Positions 1 to 10,471 of a DNA stretch of 64,000 bases are shown piece after piece; within the stretch, counting starts at the first letter, position 1, and each line of letters begins with the position of its first letter. The translations under genes and the position numbers were made by a program. The DNA lies in NCBI GenBank assembly GCA_900323505.1, contig OOIN01000001.1, positions 2,480,001-2,544,000 of the forward strand. The letters are read 5' to 3'. Source of the DNA: Ustilago trichophora (lineage: Eukaryota; Basidiomycota; Ustilaginomycetes; Ustilaginales; Ustilaginaceae). Under the pieces are notes generated by a model. That model was not told where the DNA came from. It did not search any database and was given only the letters and a program-made list of their open reading frames with translations.

Positions 1-1
1 T

Positions 2-2044
2 CAGGATGACTGGCATGTACTCTCCCGACCAGTGCTGGGCCAGCTGAAGGAGACCATCTTCGAACCACTCACAAGGGCTGAAGCGCTTTCGATGATGTCT
101 TCTCGCAAGCTCGGGTACTCGCACGTTCGTCTCCTGCCCAAGGAGACGGGTGTCCGACCCATCGTCAACTTGCGCCGGAGAAGTACGAAGCAGGTACACA
201 CGGATCAGCAGGCCTCGCAATCTGACGGCAACAAGACCAAAGCCAGAACGAAGGCAAATCTGGCGAGCGCAAAGCAGAAGAAGGAGTCGCTCATCCTCGG
301 ACAGTCGATCAACTACATCCTGCAGTCCGTCTTTCACATTCTGACCTACGAGAAGAATCGGATGCTGACTGGAACGAATCAAAGCGAAGGCGACGGCGAC
401 GGCTGGGAAGACGAAAAGAGCGTCGGCGGCGGTGAAGCCAATGAAGGCATCCTCTCGAGCTCGGTCTTTGGCCCGAATGAGATCTACACGCAGCTCAGAA
501 TGTTCAAGCAGCGACTGCAGCAGGATCAGACACGACCGAGTGGGTCAGCGAAAAAGAAGCTGTACTTTATCAAGGTCGATGTGAGATGCGCCTTCGACTC
601 GATTGATCAGGGAAAGCTGCTTCAAATCATCGAGAAAATCCTTTGCAAGAGCCGTGAGCAGGAGACAGAAGGGTATCGCATCCACCGTTTCGCCAAAGTC
701 ATGCCTTCTGCCAATCACGATGCCAGAGCATCGGCGAGCATCGTGAGTGCGCCCCGGGGGAACGCTACAAAACGCGAGTTTGTTCGACTCGCACGGCCAG
801 ACTCGGAGCATATCGACTTTTTCGACCTCGCCTCTTCCCTCGCTGTCGCACTGCACGATATCGTGTTTGTGGACAGCGTGTCGTATCGCTATGAATCGAC
901 ATCGCTAGTCCTCAAATTGCTGAGACAGCATATCACGGAAAATCTCATCAAGATCGGAAAGGAGTTCTACCGGCAGCGAGTTGGCATTCCACAGGGGTCG
1001 AGCCTGTCGACGCTGCTCTGTAGTTTCTTCTACGCCGATATGGAGAGCCAGAACCCCTTTCTGAGTAGTCTTCGTTCGGGGAACGCTCAAGGTAGAACAA
1101 GCCTGCTGATGCGCTACACGGATGACTTTCTGCTGATCACAACCAGCAAGCGTCAAGCCAAGAAATTCTATGATGTCATGCGCAAAGGGCATCCTGAATA
1201 CGGATGCTTCATCAGCGCCGAAAAGACCCTGACGAACTTCGATCTGCTCGACGCAAGCACCACAGCCGGGCCTTTGATACCTAGAATCTATGGCCAAGAC
1301 TTTCCGTGGTGCGGTCTCACCATCAGCACAAAGGACCTTGGCGTGTCGACCGACTTGGCTCGCTATGCCGGTATCGACATCCGCGACACGCTGACAGTCG
1401 AATACTGCCGTCGACCAGGGGCAGCTTTGGTGGAAAAGATGATCCAGTCGGTGAAATCTCGCTGCCACATCCTGTTCACCGATACAGCACTGAACGGAGA
1501 TAAGAGGGTATATACCAACATCTACTCGAGCTTCCTCGTCGCCGCTCTCAAGCTCACCGCCTATCTTGGAGAGTTGAAACGATTCAAAGTCACTTTTACG
1601 GCAGAGTATCTGTTCAGTGCGATCCATAGGCTGATCAGATTTACGAGCAGATATATCGGGTCTCGCGCTGCTAGTGCTGATGCAAAGCTGAAAGCAATGG
1701 GCTCGAAGAGCAAAAAGGCAGTCCGAACTCCTAAGCCAGGCATCAGGGGAAGGAGGAGGAGAACTGCTTCCTGGAGAGTAAGCTGTACGGTCCAGCCGCG
1801 CTATGTCCACTGGCTAGGATATTCAGCCTTTTTGGTCGTTCTGTCTCGGCAAGGGCCCAGCCGAAGAGACAATACAGAATCTCGTGGCCCCTATATCCGC
1901 AGCCTAGACAACCAGACGAGGCAGTCGCTGGTCAGTATGATCGAAGAGAGCGCCCAGCACACATCGCATGCTGCTGCAAGGAGAAAATTGGGTGGAGTCG
2001 CTGCAAAAGCACTGATGGAAGCTCAAAGATCGCTGCGGATCTGA
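2..2044 (+). CDS. TERT: Telomerase reverse transcriptase, C-terminal part (5' end outside window)
   Basis: Catalytic subunit of telomerase, which copies the telomerase RNA template onto chromosome ends in the nucleus. The frame is open from base 2, so the N-terminal and RNA-binding domains lie upstream and only about 680 residues are present. Reverse transcriptase motifs appear in order: motif 1/2 (VRLLPKETGVRPIVNLRRR, near 110-180), motif A (FIKVDVRCAFDSI, near 570-605, first catalytic Asp), motif B' (VGIPQGSSLSTLLC, near 980-1020), motif C (RYTDDFLLIT, near 1110-1140, the catalytic Asp pair), motif D (ISAEKTLTNF, near 1212) and the TERT-type motif E with WCG (near 1308). The rest matches the thumb extension. 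About 110 low-complexity residues separate motif 2 from motif A, longer than usual. The IPQGSSLS and WCG motifs separate TERT from retrotransposon reverse transcriptases. No intron is needed in the visible part. Confidence 0.92.
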   Translation, partial: QDDWHVLSRPVLGQLKETIFEPLTRAEALSMMSSRKLGYSHVRLLPKETGVRPIVNLRRRSTKQVHTDQQASQSDGNKTKARTKANLASAKQKKESLILGQSINYILQSVFHILTYEKNRMLTGTNQSEGDGDGWEDEKSVGGGEANEGILSSSVFGPNEIYTQLRMFKQRLQQDQTRPSGSAKKKLYFIKVDVRCAFDSIDQGKLLQIIEKILCKSREQETEGYRIHRFAKVMPSANHDARASASIVSAPRGNATKREFVRLARPDSEHIDFFDLASSLAVALHDIVFVDSVSYRYESTSLVLKLLRQHITENLIKIGKEFYRQRVGIPQGSSLSTLLCSFFYADMESQNPFLSSLRSGNAQGRTSLLMRYTDDFLLITTSKRQAKKFYDVMRKGHPEYGCFISAEKTLTNFDLLDASTTAGPLIPRIYGQDFPWCGLTISTKDLGVSTDLARYAGIDIRDTLTVEYCRRPGAALVEKMIQSVKSRCHILFTDTALNGDKRVYTNIYSSFLVAALKLTAYLGELKRFKVTFTAEYLFSAIHRLIRFTSRYIGSRAASADAKLKAMGSKSKKAVRTPKPGIRGRRRRTASWRVSCTVQPRYVHWLGYSAFLVVLSRQGPSRRDNTESRGPYIRSLDNQTRQSLVSMIEESAQHTSHAAARRKLGGVAAKALMEAQRSLRI

Positions 2045-2325
2045 CCGACTAGGTCTTCATCATTCTCTGGAGGATACACAGATCAACACAATAGATTGGA
2101 GACCCTTCCACCAAATACAGATCACAGTCTACAGCTGTTTCAGCAAAGTGAAAAATAGTGAAATGTTAGATCAGAACCCACCTTGAGTCGCATCCCTCTC
2201 CGAAAGTTCGGATCTCGGATGCCCCCCACACTGAAAGCACCACCACTTCGACTCTATTCGTTCCACACTTCCACCCAGAACCGTCTTGCTTCGAGGACGC
2301 TGCCCGAAGCCTCTCATCGGCAAGG

Positions 2326-4122
2326 ATGGCCGAGCCGTCGAGATCGGCGGATACAGAGGCTGCGTATGATACATCTTCTTCCAAGCTGATTGATGGTGCC
2401 GCTTCACCCGGACTGAGCCGGGAGCAAGTCCTTCGAGAACGGATAGCTGCGGCGCGCAAGGAGCGAAACGAGAGCGAGGGCCATAGCGACACGGAAGAAC
2501 AGCCAAGTAGCAAGAGGGTGAAGCTCTACGGTACTGGCGCAGCCACAGATGAAGAGCGCAGGTCTCCGGGCGAGAACGATGCTACTACCAAAGTACGTGC
2601 AACGACCGCCGAGCCTTCGAACGCCGCACCACTGCCACCACCATCACCACAGCAGGCTGCACCTTACGAACGAGCACGGACATGGTCCGCCCTAAGTCGG
2701 TCTCAACATCCAGTCATCGGCCCTTCCCGCTCTATCTACAGCTATGAGCGTCTCAATCACATCCAAGAAGGCACATACGGCGTTGTCTTTCGAGCTCGAC
2801 CGCGCGACTCTTCTCCACCACCAAATGGCGGTGCCTCCACCTCGTCAACTTCGGGAGATGTTGCGGTGAAGAAGCTCAAGCTCTCCAAAAACGGACTCGA
2901 CCACGATGGATTCCCCATCACCTCTCTTCGCGAAATTCAAGCTTTGACGCTTGCCAAGCAACACTCTTCGGTGATCCGCTTGCACGAGGTGTGCATCGGA
3001 AAGACATTGGATCAGATCTTCCTGGTGATGGAGTTCATGGAGCACGACTTGAAGACTTTGCTGACTTCGTTCCACAAAGCGCGAACGTGCTTTGCGCCTA
3101 GCGAGGTTAAGACACTTCTACATCAGCTACTGACAGCCACCGAGCAGTTGCACGAGAATTGGATTCTTCATCGGGATTTGAAAACGAGCAACTTGCTGAT
3201 GGATAACAGAGGGCGGTTGAAGGTGGCCGACTTTGGACTGGCCAGAAGATACGGCGATCCTATTGCAGGCTGGACACCAGCTACTGAGCCCCGACGTAGC
3301 TCCGAAGCCAGCCAAGGCTCGATCGAGGCTTCTCGATCGAACGAAGGGGAGGACGGCGGGATGACGGATCTAGTCGTCACCCTCTGGTATCGCGCACCAG
3401 AACTTCTCCTGCTCAACCAAATGAACGAGAAGCACGAAGAAAGAACAGATCGACACGCTTACAAAACGCTCTACAACGGTCTTCAAAGCGGCACAGTATC
3501 GATATCGGACGCGGCATCCAATGCCCCCACTTCGCCTGCACCACCGCTGTACGATGAAAAGATCGACATGTGGAGCATCGGATGCATCTTCGCCGAGCTT
3601 CTTCTTACCAGCAAGACCGGCGGCGGCTTATTCCAAGGCAAGGATGAGGCTGATCAACTGCGTCGTATTCGTCAAGTCTTGGGATCGCCGAACAGTACCA
3701 TCTGGCCCGATCTGGCGCTCTACTCCTCACTGGGCAACACACAAAGAGCACCTCAACCGTCCAGATCAGCATTACTGCGCGAAGAGCAACGCATCAAGGA
3801 CAGACTCGAGGCCGAATTTCGCCCCACCCGCCTCACCCCTGCCACGCTCGACCTTCTCTTTAGGCTGCTGCACTACGATCCCAAGCAAAGGATTGGCGCT
3901 GGGGAGGCGTTGGATCACGAATACTTTACACAAGAGCCGCCAAAGATGGCTCATCCAGATTCATTCGGTAGCTTTCCAAGCGTTGCAGCTGGAGAGTGGG
4001 TGCCGTGTGACACTCCGAGTGCGCCAAAGGAGCCTCGGCGGCCGGAGCACAGCGGATTGCACGATGGATTGAAACCTACGACCGGAAAGAACTACTCGCT
4101 CGAGTTTGACTTTGGCGTTTAA
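2326..4122 (+). CDS. CDK11: Cyclin-dependent kinase of the PITSLRE/CDK11 family
   Basis: Ser/Thr kinase of 598 residues, predicted nuclear, of the family linked to transcription and pre-mRNA splicing. The first ~139 residues are disordered and rich in Arg, Ser and Pro. The kinase domain starts at Tyr140 with the glycine loop EGTYGVVF. The family signature PITSLRE is intact at 197-203, the catalytic loop HRDLKTSN begins at His282, DFG is at 302-304 and APE begins at Ala357. Two stretches depart from the family: about 30 extra Ser/Glu/Arg-rich residues between DFG and APE, and about 40 extra residues just after APE, before DMWSIGCIFAELL. The T-loop sequence VVTLWYRAPE is kept, so the kinase is probably active. 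The ATG at 2326 is the first in frame. It follows TERT on the same strand at a distance of about 280 bp. Confidence 0.9.
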   Translation: MAEPSRSADTEAAYDTSSSKLIDGAASPGLSREQVLRERIAAARKERNESEGHSDTEEQPSSKRVKLYGTGAATDEERRSPGENDATTKVRATTAEPSNAAPLPPPSPQQAAPYERARTWSALSRSQHPVIGPSRSIYSYERLNHIQEGTYGVVFRARPRDSSPPPNGGASTSSTSGDVAVKKLKLSKNGLDHDGFPITSLREIQALTLAKQHSSVIRLHEVCIGKTLDQIFLVMEFMEHDLKTLLTSFHKARTCFAPSEVKTLLHQLLTATEQLHENWILHRDLKTSNLLMDNRGRLKVADFGLARRYGDPIAGWTPATEPRRSSEASQGSIEASRSNEGEDGGMTDLVVTLWYRAPELLLLNQMNEKHEERTDRHAYKTLYNGLQSGTVSISDAASNAPTSPAPPLYDEKIDMWSIGCIFAELLLTSKTGGGLFQGKDEADQLRRIRQVLGSPNSTIWPDLALYSSLGNTQRAPQPSRSALLREEQRIKDRLEAEFRPTRLTPATLDLLFRLLHYDPKQRIGAGEALDHEYFTQEPPKMAHPDSFGSFPSVAAGEWVPCDTPSAPKEPRRPEHSGLHDGLKPTTGKNYSLEFDFGV

Positions 4123-4973
4123 ACCACGCTGATCAACAGGGAAACACGCACATTCACAGATTGCACCTCCTGTCTTCTCAGACACGGAGGTGAGTCGATC
4201 CGCGCAGAAGGCGGCCCAAGCACAGGTTGCGGAAGGGACATGAAAGATTTGCTGACATGCATCTGTCTCTTTCGTCCCTACTTCGACCATCCTGCCAGCC
4301 ACCATCAGCTTTATGAGTAAGTGTCATGCTGGCGGCCTGTTCCGCACTTGCCTCTGCTTGACATCAACTAACACCAATGCCTTCTTCTCTTTCTTGCTTT
4401 GGTCTGCTCCTATCTTGCTTTGCGGTCCCATCTCACCTGTTGCCACCATCCACGACACCAACACTGCTCATGCCGCTGTTCTCCCACTGCTGCTCCCATC
4501 GCCGCTTCCACTGCTGCCCACACCGCTCACACCCACACCGTCATTTGCTCTGCTGGTATGGGTTATATGTACTCTGACGCTTGAATGCAACGATTAGACC
4601 TCATTTTTTGATTGATTGTGGGATGCTGAGCATGAGTGAGCAGCCAGCTGGCTGATAATTGAGGTGGCTCCTTGTCGGAGCCACCCCTTTGCGGAGCCAT
4701 CCAATCGGGGTTGGCTCTATGGGTGGCACCTAAGTAGGAGCCAACCTGGCTGGTTCTGCTGGGTGGCTCCGAGGCCGGCTATTTCCTTTTGTTACGATAT
4801 GAATGGAGTTAGGACATGGTCACGAGGCCTCGCTGTAGGCACCGACCTTAGTCTCGTGGCATGAAAGGCACCTGGGCATTCTTGCGAGAGGGTTGCTGAT
4901 CCAGGATTATCCGCTAAGGCATCGTACGAAGTACTACGTGAACGACGTCGAGAGTTTGGGGAAAAAAGCCGCT
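4123..4973. other. Intergenic region with no convincing gene
   Basis: The region lies between the CDK11 stop and the end of the RG-rich ORF. A 94-codon open frame at 4313-4597 (+) reads as low-complexity Pro/Leu/Thr sequence and has no recognisable domain, so I do not call it. The stretch 4450-4560 is rich in CTGCTCCC-like and CCACAC-like runs. The only notable structure is the inverted-repeat cluster at 4641-4770, listed separately. Confidence 0.6.
4641..4770. repeat. Cluster of GGCTC/GAGCC inverted repeats and hairpins
   Basis: A perfect 14-bp palindrome (CAGCCAGCTGGCTG, 4641-4654) is followed by a 9-bp hairpin, GGTGGCTCC (4663-4671) pairing with GGAGCCACC (4677-4685) across a 5-base loop. 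A second 9-bp pair follows, GGTTGGCTC (4709-4717) with GAGCCAACC (4738-4746). Another GGTGGCTCC copy lies at 4762-4770, and related GGAGCCATCC and GGTGGCACC copies lie between. The core appears about seven times in alternating orientation within 110 bp. It could be a structured RNA, a factor-binding array or a decayed repeat; the sequence does not decide. Confidence 0.7.
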
Positions 4974-5927
4974 CTAAGCTCTGTCAATGTCTAAGTCAGT
5001 AGTAATCATTAGCGAACTGGTGTACACGACCTTGACGAGAAGCAAAAGGAGGTCAGCTGCAGAACTTTGGAGACGTGTCATCTGGAGAGTGGGAAGCGAA
5101 CTTACGTGAGGAGTTTCGTAGTAGAAGAAATTGGCGACGATTGGTTCGGGGCCCCAATAGTGCGTATAAGGTATTTGGCCTTGTTGCCAGGAAAATGGTA
5201 TTGAAGTTGAATGGCCGTATGATGGCATGAACGAAAGATGGGTGGGCTGGATTGGCAGGATGGGAACAGGAGGCAGAGGAGGTGAAGGCGGACATTGTGG
5301 CTGAAAAGACCAGAACCTTCCAGGATACAGGAACAGAGGAAGATGAGGGTAGAAAGGTGGTGGATGATGCCATGGTATCGTCGTCGAGGAGTACCGTTGG
5401 GGAAGCTTAGATTGGAAAGGCTGGAATGGACCAAGATGGGCAGCAGGTGGAGACCAACCGGACAAAAGATGACCAGGAGCAAGAGACCATGTTGACGGAA
5501 CAGCCGCCGTCATCGTTGATGATCGGCCCCTCAGAGCCTTGTCCTTGTCGAACCCAGACTGTCTACGATTAGCCATCGACAAAGGCACTGATTGGACTGG
5601 TTGGCTTGGGGGTTTGTAGTGAGGAGGGTTGGATTTTATAGACTGACTTCGCAAGAAGGGTCGGGTCGGGTGAATGGAGCGAGCTTTCAGCTGCTGTGGT
5701 GAGTCCCAGAGCGACCCTGCAGTGATGGCTTCAGCAGCTCGACGTTCCTGATTGGAGCTCTCGTCCCAATTGTCGTTGTTGTCGTTAATATCGTTGTTGT
5801 CATTGACAATGCGATGACGAAGGCCTCCTCCGAAATCTTTCCGTCCCTTGTCCTTCTCCCTTCCCCCTCCTCTTCCTTTTCCTCGTCCCTGCCGATTCCC
5901 CAATCTCCCCCCTTGCCCTCGCCCTCG

Positions 5928-5960
<33 letters not shown>

Positions 5961-6086
5961 ACCACGTGAGTCCAAGCCAGAACCGTCTTCACGCCGGGCT
6001 GAAAGCCCATGACACTCCTCCTCTCTAGTAGATCTGGAGCTCACGTATCCCATCTTGATGTGGAAGCAAAGCAGAAACCACAACAT
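4974..6086 (-). CDS. Hypothetical RG-rich, Pro/Trp-rich protein
   Basis: The open frame reads about 370 residues from the ATG at 6086; an alternative ATG is at 6053. After a short N-terminus comes an uninterrupted run of about nine Arg-Gly dipeptides and further RG/GK repeats, as in RNA-binding RGG proteins. The second half is rich in Pro, Phe, Tyr and Trp, with no domain I recognise. Splicing is likely but unresolved. On the minus strand a consensus donor GTAAGT begins at 5105, with candidate acceptors ending at 5057 (CTGCAG) and 5031. A second possible donor, GTGAGC, sits three codons after the 6053 ATG. The GGCGAG-type repeat is open in two frames, one giving RG repeats and the other GE repeats (5687-6010), so even the frame is uncertain. 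It could be noncoding. Confidence 0.35.
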
Positions 6087-6616
6087 CCGACTCAATCTGT
6101 CTTCATCAACATCTTCCGTTTCTTTTATACAAACTGATCAGATCGGACATGGGAGTGGCGCTTCATCGAAACTCCCGAAAGTGAAATTTTTGCGAAGACG
6201 TTTTACACACTACTCAAGAACATCGTATAAGAAATGCTCAGTTGTCTAAGAGCGAAATGAAGCATGTTACACTTTTTCAATGCGACTGACTGAGCGCATG
6301 GTAGACCTCCGCGTCGGCATGGATGCGCAGCCAAAAGGCTCAATTTGAAACAGGAAAATCCATCACCATCTGCTCTCGGTCTTCTCCGTCAAGTGAGAAG
6401 AGCGGAGTGGAATTTGAGTTAGACTTCAGCGCAGAACCATACAGCAGTCCACTATGCATGTAATGAAAGGATGGGTTCACAAGCATTGCATTGAGATCCA
6501 CGTTATGAATATAGTGATAAGTTATGTATGTGTCAAAGAACGTAGAACGTGGTATCTAGTGCGTCTCTCTCTCTCTCTCGAGAGAGAATCGTACAATGAC
6601 GCGAAAGAGTTCGTTT
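6087..6616. other. Intergenic region
   Basis: The region lies upstream of the RG-rich ORF and downstream of the Srf1-like gene; both are on the minus strand. It holds a short CT run meeting a GA run at about 6565-6588. I see no gene, tRNA or conserved motif. Confidence 0.55.
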
Positions 6617-8737
6617 CTATCTCCTACTACCTCCCGTAACCCTAACAAAGATTCGGAAGAGCGACACGGTGAGTACGATGATATACGCCAGCAAGCTGAC
6701 AAAGACCAATCCGATCAACGATCCTTGCAAACGGCAAATGTACGGTTTGCGACTTGGATTGTCGAGCGGATTGGGTCGATCTGCCGGAGGCTGTCGTGGG
6801 CCCACATAGGGGCTTCCGTAATTGACGCAGATCAACGTCGATGTGAAGTAATTATCAAAAGTGAGGGAGAGCTCCGAAGACCACAAGCAGATGAAGATCA
6901 ACTCGACAACGGTGTACGAGAGTTTGGACTGAACCGTCCACAATCCGATGGGTCGGCCAAAGTATTCGAGCCAGATCTGGAATCCAACATGTACCAGACT
7001 GAGGGGAGCAAAGATGATTGCGACCAAGGGGGAGGCACCGACAGCATCGTTGGCGCCTTCGGAGCGAAGCACGACGAGCAGCTTGATTGCAACGGCCAGC
7101 GTGGCGGCGGTGAAGGCGATGTTGATGAGTCGGAAGAGGAGTGGGACAAAAGGGTTGTGGATCAGGAAATTCTTCCAGGTTTCGAACCAGGCACTCCTGC
7201 GTCCGTCCTTGGAGCCAATCGTGCGGCCAGAGTCGGTGCGGGGGAAGTAGCCTGCTGCGTTCAATCCACCGTGACCGCGCTCTTCGGGCTTCCAGGGCGA
7301 TGCCCAGCCCGGCGTGGCTGGTTGGTGGACAGTAAAGACGTCCGGATGCTCCATCCTCGCCTTGAACGACATGGTAGGGTAGTGTGGCTCTGCATCGTCC
7401 TGCTTGTGCTGCTTCTCTAGATCCCGATCATCGGCCCGAGTCGTAGACGTGCCATCTGGCGACGGAGATGCGTGACGCTGCTGATCCTGCAGCGTCGCTG
7501 ATCGATCGCTATTACCGCGTCCCAACGGGGAAGCCACTTTGGCAGACTTTGGTGTACCATGCTGCTTGTTGTTGAGCAAGCCACTGGCACCCAGACCGGC
7601 CGCCATGCCATTCCAGGTTCCTGCACCCAGCCCATATCCGTGATGCGCTTCATCACGATCCCTACTGCCGCGTTCTTGCATCTCAATATCGCTGCTGTCG
7701 CCGCTGCTGCTAGCGTCGGAACGTGAAGAGTCGGAGCTGGAGCGATGCTGATGTTGTTGTGACTGCTGCTGCTGTTTCTTCTTCTTATTGCTTTGACTGC
7801 CTCGGCGATTCCGGTTCGCCTTTTTGTTGGGAGTGTCCTTCTCGAGAGTCTCTGAGCGCATTCGTTCGTGGTGGAAAGCCATGCGAAGATGATGCTCGTG
7901 CAGGCGCGAACGGTACTTTTGAGGCAACGTGAAAGTCCACCATCGGTCAGGGGAGGTGCTTTGTGCTTCCTGTGCTTCGGCCTGCTCAACTGCTTCTGGT
8001 GAGACCGCGCGGTCAAAAGCGATGCTGGTTTTGCCCAGGATCTCTGGCGCATCTGACCTCCGCTCCGACGAGGGCCCGCGCTCGCTGCTACGATCCTCGC
8101 TCCTCACATCTGCAGCTGGTAAGTTGAGGGATTCCATATCGTGCAGAGACCTTTGAATGCTGTGCGCCTGAGGACTGGCAGCAGGCGAGTGCGGTGGACT
8201 TGGCGACTCGTCGCGTGCCCATACTGGAACCGTGACGATGGTGGGATTGGCCCTGCTTCTTCTCGAACCTGTGCCATTGCGGCTTCCAGCCGCGAGGTTG
8301 ACAGAGCTGCCCGCTGCTGATGCGCGACTTGACAGTCTCTGGTGACTGTGGCTCTCGCGCAGATGGCTTGATCCAGCGTTCCTCGATTGGTTTGCGCTTG
8401 CCTCTCGTCTGTGGTGAAGAAAAGCCTTTGGTCCTGTAGCGGGGGATCCGGTCAAGAAGGTGGAGCCAACTGCGGGTGAAGATGGTAGAGAAGCATTGTC
8501 GCCCCTCCTCTGAGCGGAAGGGGTAGCATGTAGGCTTTGCTCGTCAAACTGTACGGAAGGCGCCATGATGCTGGCGGGCCTGCTGTGACTTTCGCCTGTT
8601 TTGCGGTTGGCGCTGGCATCGTCCTTGGAATGTGCGTTTGCTGCAGAAACGAATGATGCCGATGCTGCTGAGTTGTCAAAGTTTAAAGGAGGAGCAAGAC
8701 CCGACGGTCGCTCCTGGGACGATCCGCCGTCCGACAT
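6617..8737 (-). CDS. Four-pass membrane protein, Srf1-like (regulator of phospholipase D)
   Basis: Predicted integral membrane protein of 706 residues. The first ~490 residues are disordered, rich in Ser, Arg and His, and include Lys/Gln runs. The C-terminal ~200 residues hold the conserved part: a segment ending in NPFVPLLFRLINIAF leads into the first membrane helix, and three more follow (SPLVAIIFAPLSL, VVELIFICLWSSELSL, SLIGLVFVSLLAYIIV). The arrangement of a basic stretch before PLLFRL and then four helices resembles the fungal Srf1 family, which regulates phospholipase D (Spo14) in budding yeast. This assignment is from recalled family features, not a search. The frame is open further upstream, but only the ATG at 8737 (MSDGGS) is a standard start. 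It might instead be a generic fungal four-helix membrane protein. Confidence 0.6.
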   Translation of the reverse strand: MSDGGSSQERPSGLAPPLNFDNSAASASFVSAANAHSKDDASANRKTGESHSRPASIMAPSVQFDEQSLHATPSAQRRGDNASLPSSPAVGSTFLTGSPATGPKAFLHHRREASANQSRNAGSSHLRESHSHQRLSSRASAAGSSVNLAAGSRNGTGSRRSRANPTIVTVPVWARDESPSPPHSPAASPQAHSIQRSLHDMESLNLPAADVRSEDRSSERGPSSERRSDAPEILGKTSIAFDRAVSPEAVEQAEAQEAQSTSPDRWWTFTLPQKYRSRLHEHHLRMAFHHERMRSETLEKDTPNKKANRNRRGSQSNKKKKQQQQSQQHQHRSSSDSSRSDASSSGDSSDIEMQERGSRDRDEAHHGYGLGAGTWNGMAAGLGASGLLNNKQHGTPKSAKVASPLGRGNSDRSATLQDQQRHASPSPDGTSTTRADDRDLEKQHKQDDAEPHYPTMSFKARMEHPDVFTVHQPATPGWASPWKPEERGHGGLNAAGYFPRTDSGRTIGSKDGRRSAWFETWKNFLIHNPFVPLLFRLINIAFTAATLAVAIKLLVVLRSEGANDAVGASPLVAIIFAPLSLVHVGFQIWLEYFGRPIGLWTVQSKLSYTVVELIFICLWSSELSLTFDNYFTSTLICVNYGSPYVGPRQPPADRPNPLDNPSRKPYICRLQGSLIGLVFVSLLAYIIVLTVSLFRIFVRVTGGSRR

Positions 8738-10471
8738 GGTTGTTTTCTGGCCTATTTGCCGCGGACGCAACTCTTTTGCGTGCAGAATCTCTCACAGCAG
8801 CAGATTCGCGGCGTGCGAATGTAACCCACGGTCTCGTTTGAGAACAAAGGCGAAATGAGTTGTGGCGCTGGTGGGATTTTTGCTGAATCGTGTATGCACC
8901 CAAATGAAGAACGCGCTCTGAACAAGCTTTGGCTCGATCTTGCCGCTGGTCGTATTTCGAACTGGGACCTATTGGTGTTGGTAAAGGTGGACAAGGGCGG
9001 ATGTTGGGAAGATAGGATGGCGAGCAGATCTATGTCGAACAGGAAAGAGGATGAGGAAGGGCGAAGAGGATCTCTTGTCGGATAAGGAATCGTAAGCGGA
9101 AGACTAGAGACGATGACGAGTGTGGCATTTCCTCAAAAGCAGCGCCTTAGTGAGAGAAGAGAGAGAGAGAGAGATTTCTCGTGGCTCGCCAAAATAGCAC
9201 CTGCAGCCCTGACAGACACAGCCAAGGCGCCAAGACATGTCGATTCCATCTCTTTGCCCACTTCTCTACTCTCAAATCAACCGCCCTGAGCTTGGTTCTC
9301 TTCAGCACCCACACAACGCAACAACTTTGACATCAGTATCCGGTGACTGGTGTTGCAACGATAGCATCAAAGCTTGCTTCAAGATGGACCTTGATGCAGA
9401 AAAACAACGTCGGGATTGTTCCCCGGCATTTCTAATTTCAGCTCACAAACAGGCCAAACCAGCAGTCCAATTTTCGAGGCACAAGTGCCCCGCCCAACTG
9501 TTTTCAGGGGCGCGCGCACACACGAAAGGAGCTTGGAGAGCGTGCAACGTGTTGTTGGAATTTTATTTTTGTGTTTATTTACTTTTTTTCTCGAATTGAC
9601 GTAATTTTGATGCCACAGAGCCTTCGGCTTCTGCTTCTGTTGCATGAGCCTCTCTTACTCCACGACCACGGTCAACAGTGCCTAAAAACCATCATATCCC
9701 GAATTGGACCTGGCATTGCTTGCAGCGACCAAACAGATGTTACAATTTGGGCTGCGAACTCGCAATCCTCCTTTACAGGACTGTGCTAGGACCTCAGGAA
9801 CCGGAAACACTCACCTTGCCACCTATGAACAGCGAAGGTCTCGGCTTCCGAGGCTATCTCTATAGAAGCATATGGTTGGTGACACTCCCCCTGAGGCGAA
9901 GGATGGACCAATCTTGACATCCGATGGAAAAGAGCGTTTTTAAAATGAATGATATTTGCATCTGAGCAGCGTACAAGTGTTTACAGAAACCGGACCATGT
10001 ATCGGAAGTATGTCGAGGAGCACGAGTTGAAACCAAAATGGGAAAGAGGCCGAAATAGGCTCGAGTCACAATATGAAAGGTCAAGAAGTAAAAAAGGGGG
10101 CAAGAGGATGCGAGCGAGTGTGGCCAAAGATCTATTGAAACAAGGACGGAAAGGGAAGAAAGACAAAGGTGAAAAGAAGAAAGGAAAGGAGGGACATGCA
10201 GCATCATGTTGACCGATAAGGCCAAACAAAATGGACCATGGGGTGGACGTCGCATGTGTGGCGATGATGCCAAAGTCGACGACCTTTTGGGAGCCTCGGA
10301 ATCGACGCAGAGGTTGAGTCGGAAGAGTGTCCTGGGAATCACATTGACAAGATCACATCGCAAGATCTCCGACAACCAAGAAGCGTTGAGGATGGAGCTG
10401 ACGTGTCCGTTCAATGTCAAGTAGGCTGACGAAGCTGTAGCAATATCGAGACTAAAAGTTGAGACGGACGC
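8738..10471. other. Long intergenic region between two minus-strand genes
   Basis: It contains the promoter side of the Srf1-like gene (8738 onward) and the probable 3' UTR of the ankyrin-CCCH gene. There is a GA run near 9151-9174 and T-rich sequence near 9560-9600. Several frames of 70-190 codons are open (for example 9237-9599 + and 9860-10420 -), but they lack recognisable composition or domains, and the longer one starts at a non-ATG codon. I see no RNA gene. Confidence 0.55.

Noticed and set aside
6639..6650. CCCTAAC as telomeric sequence near the TERT gene
   Set aside because: A single copy only, with no tandem array; it is inside the Srf1-like coding region.
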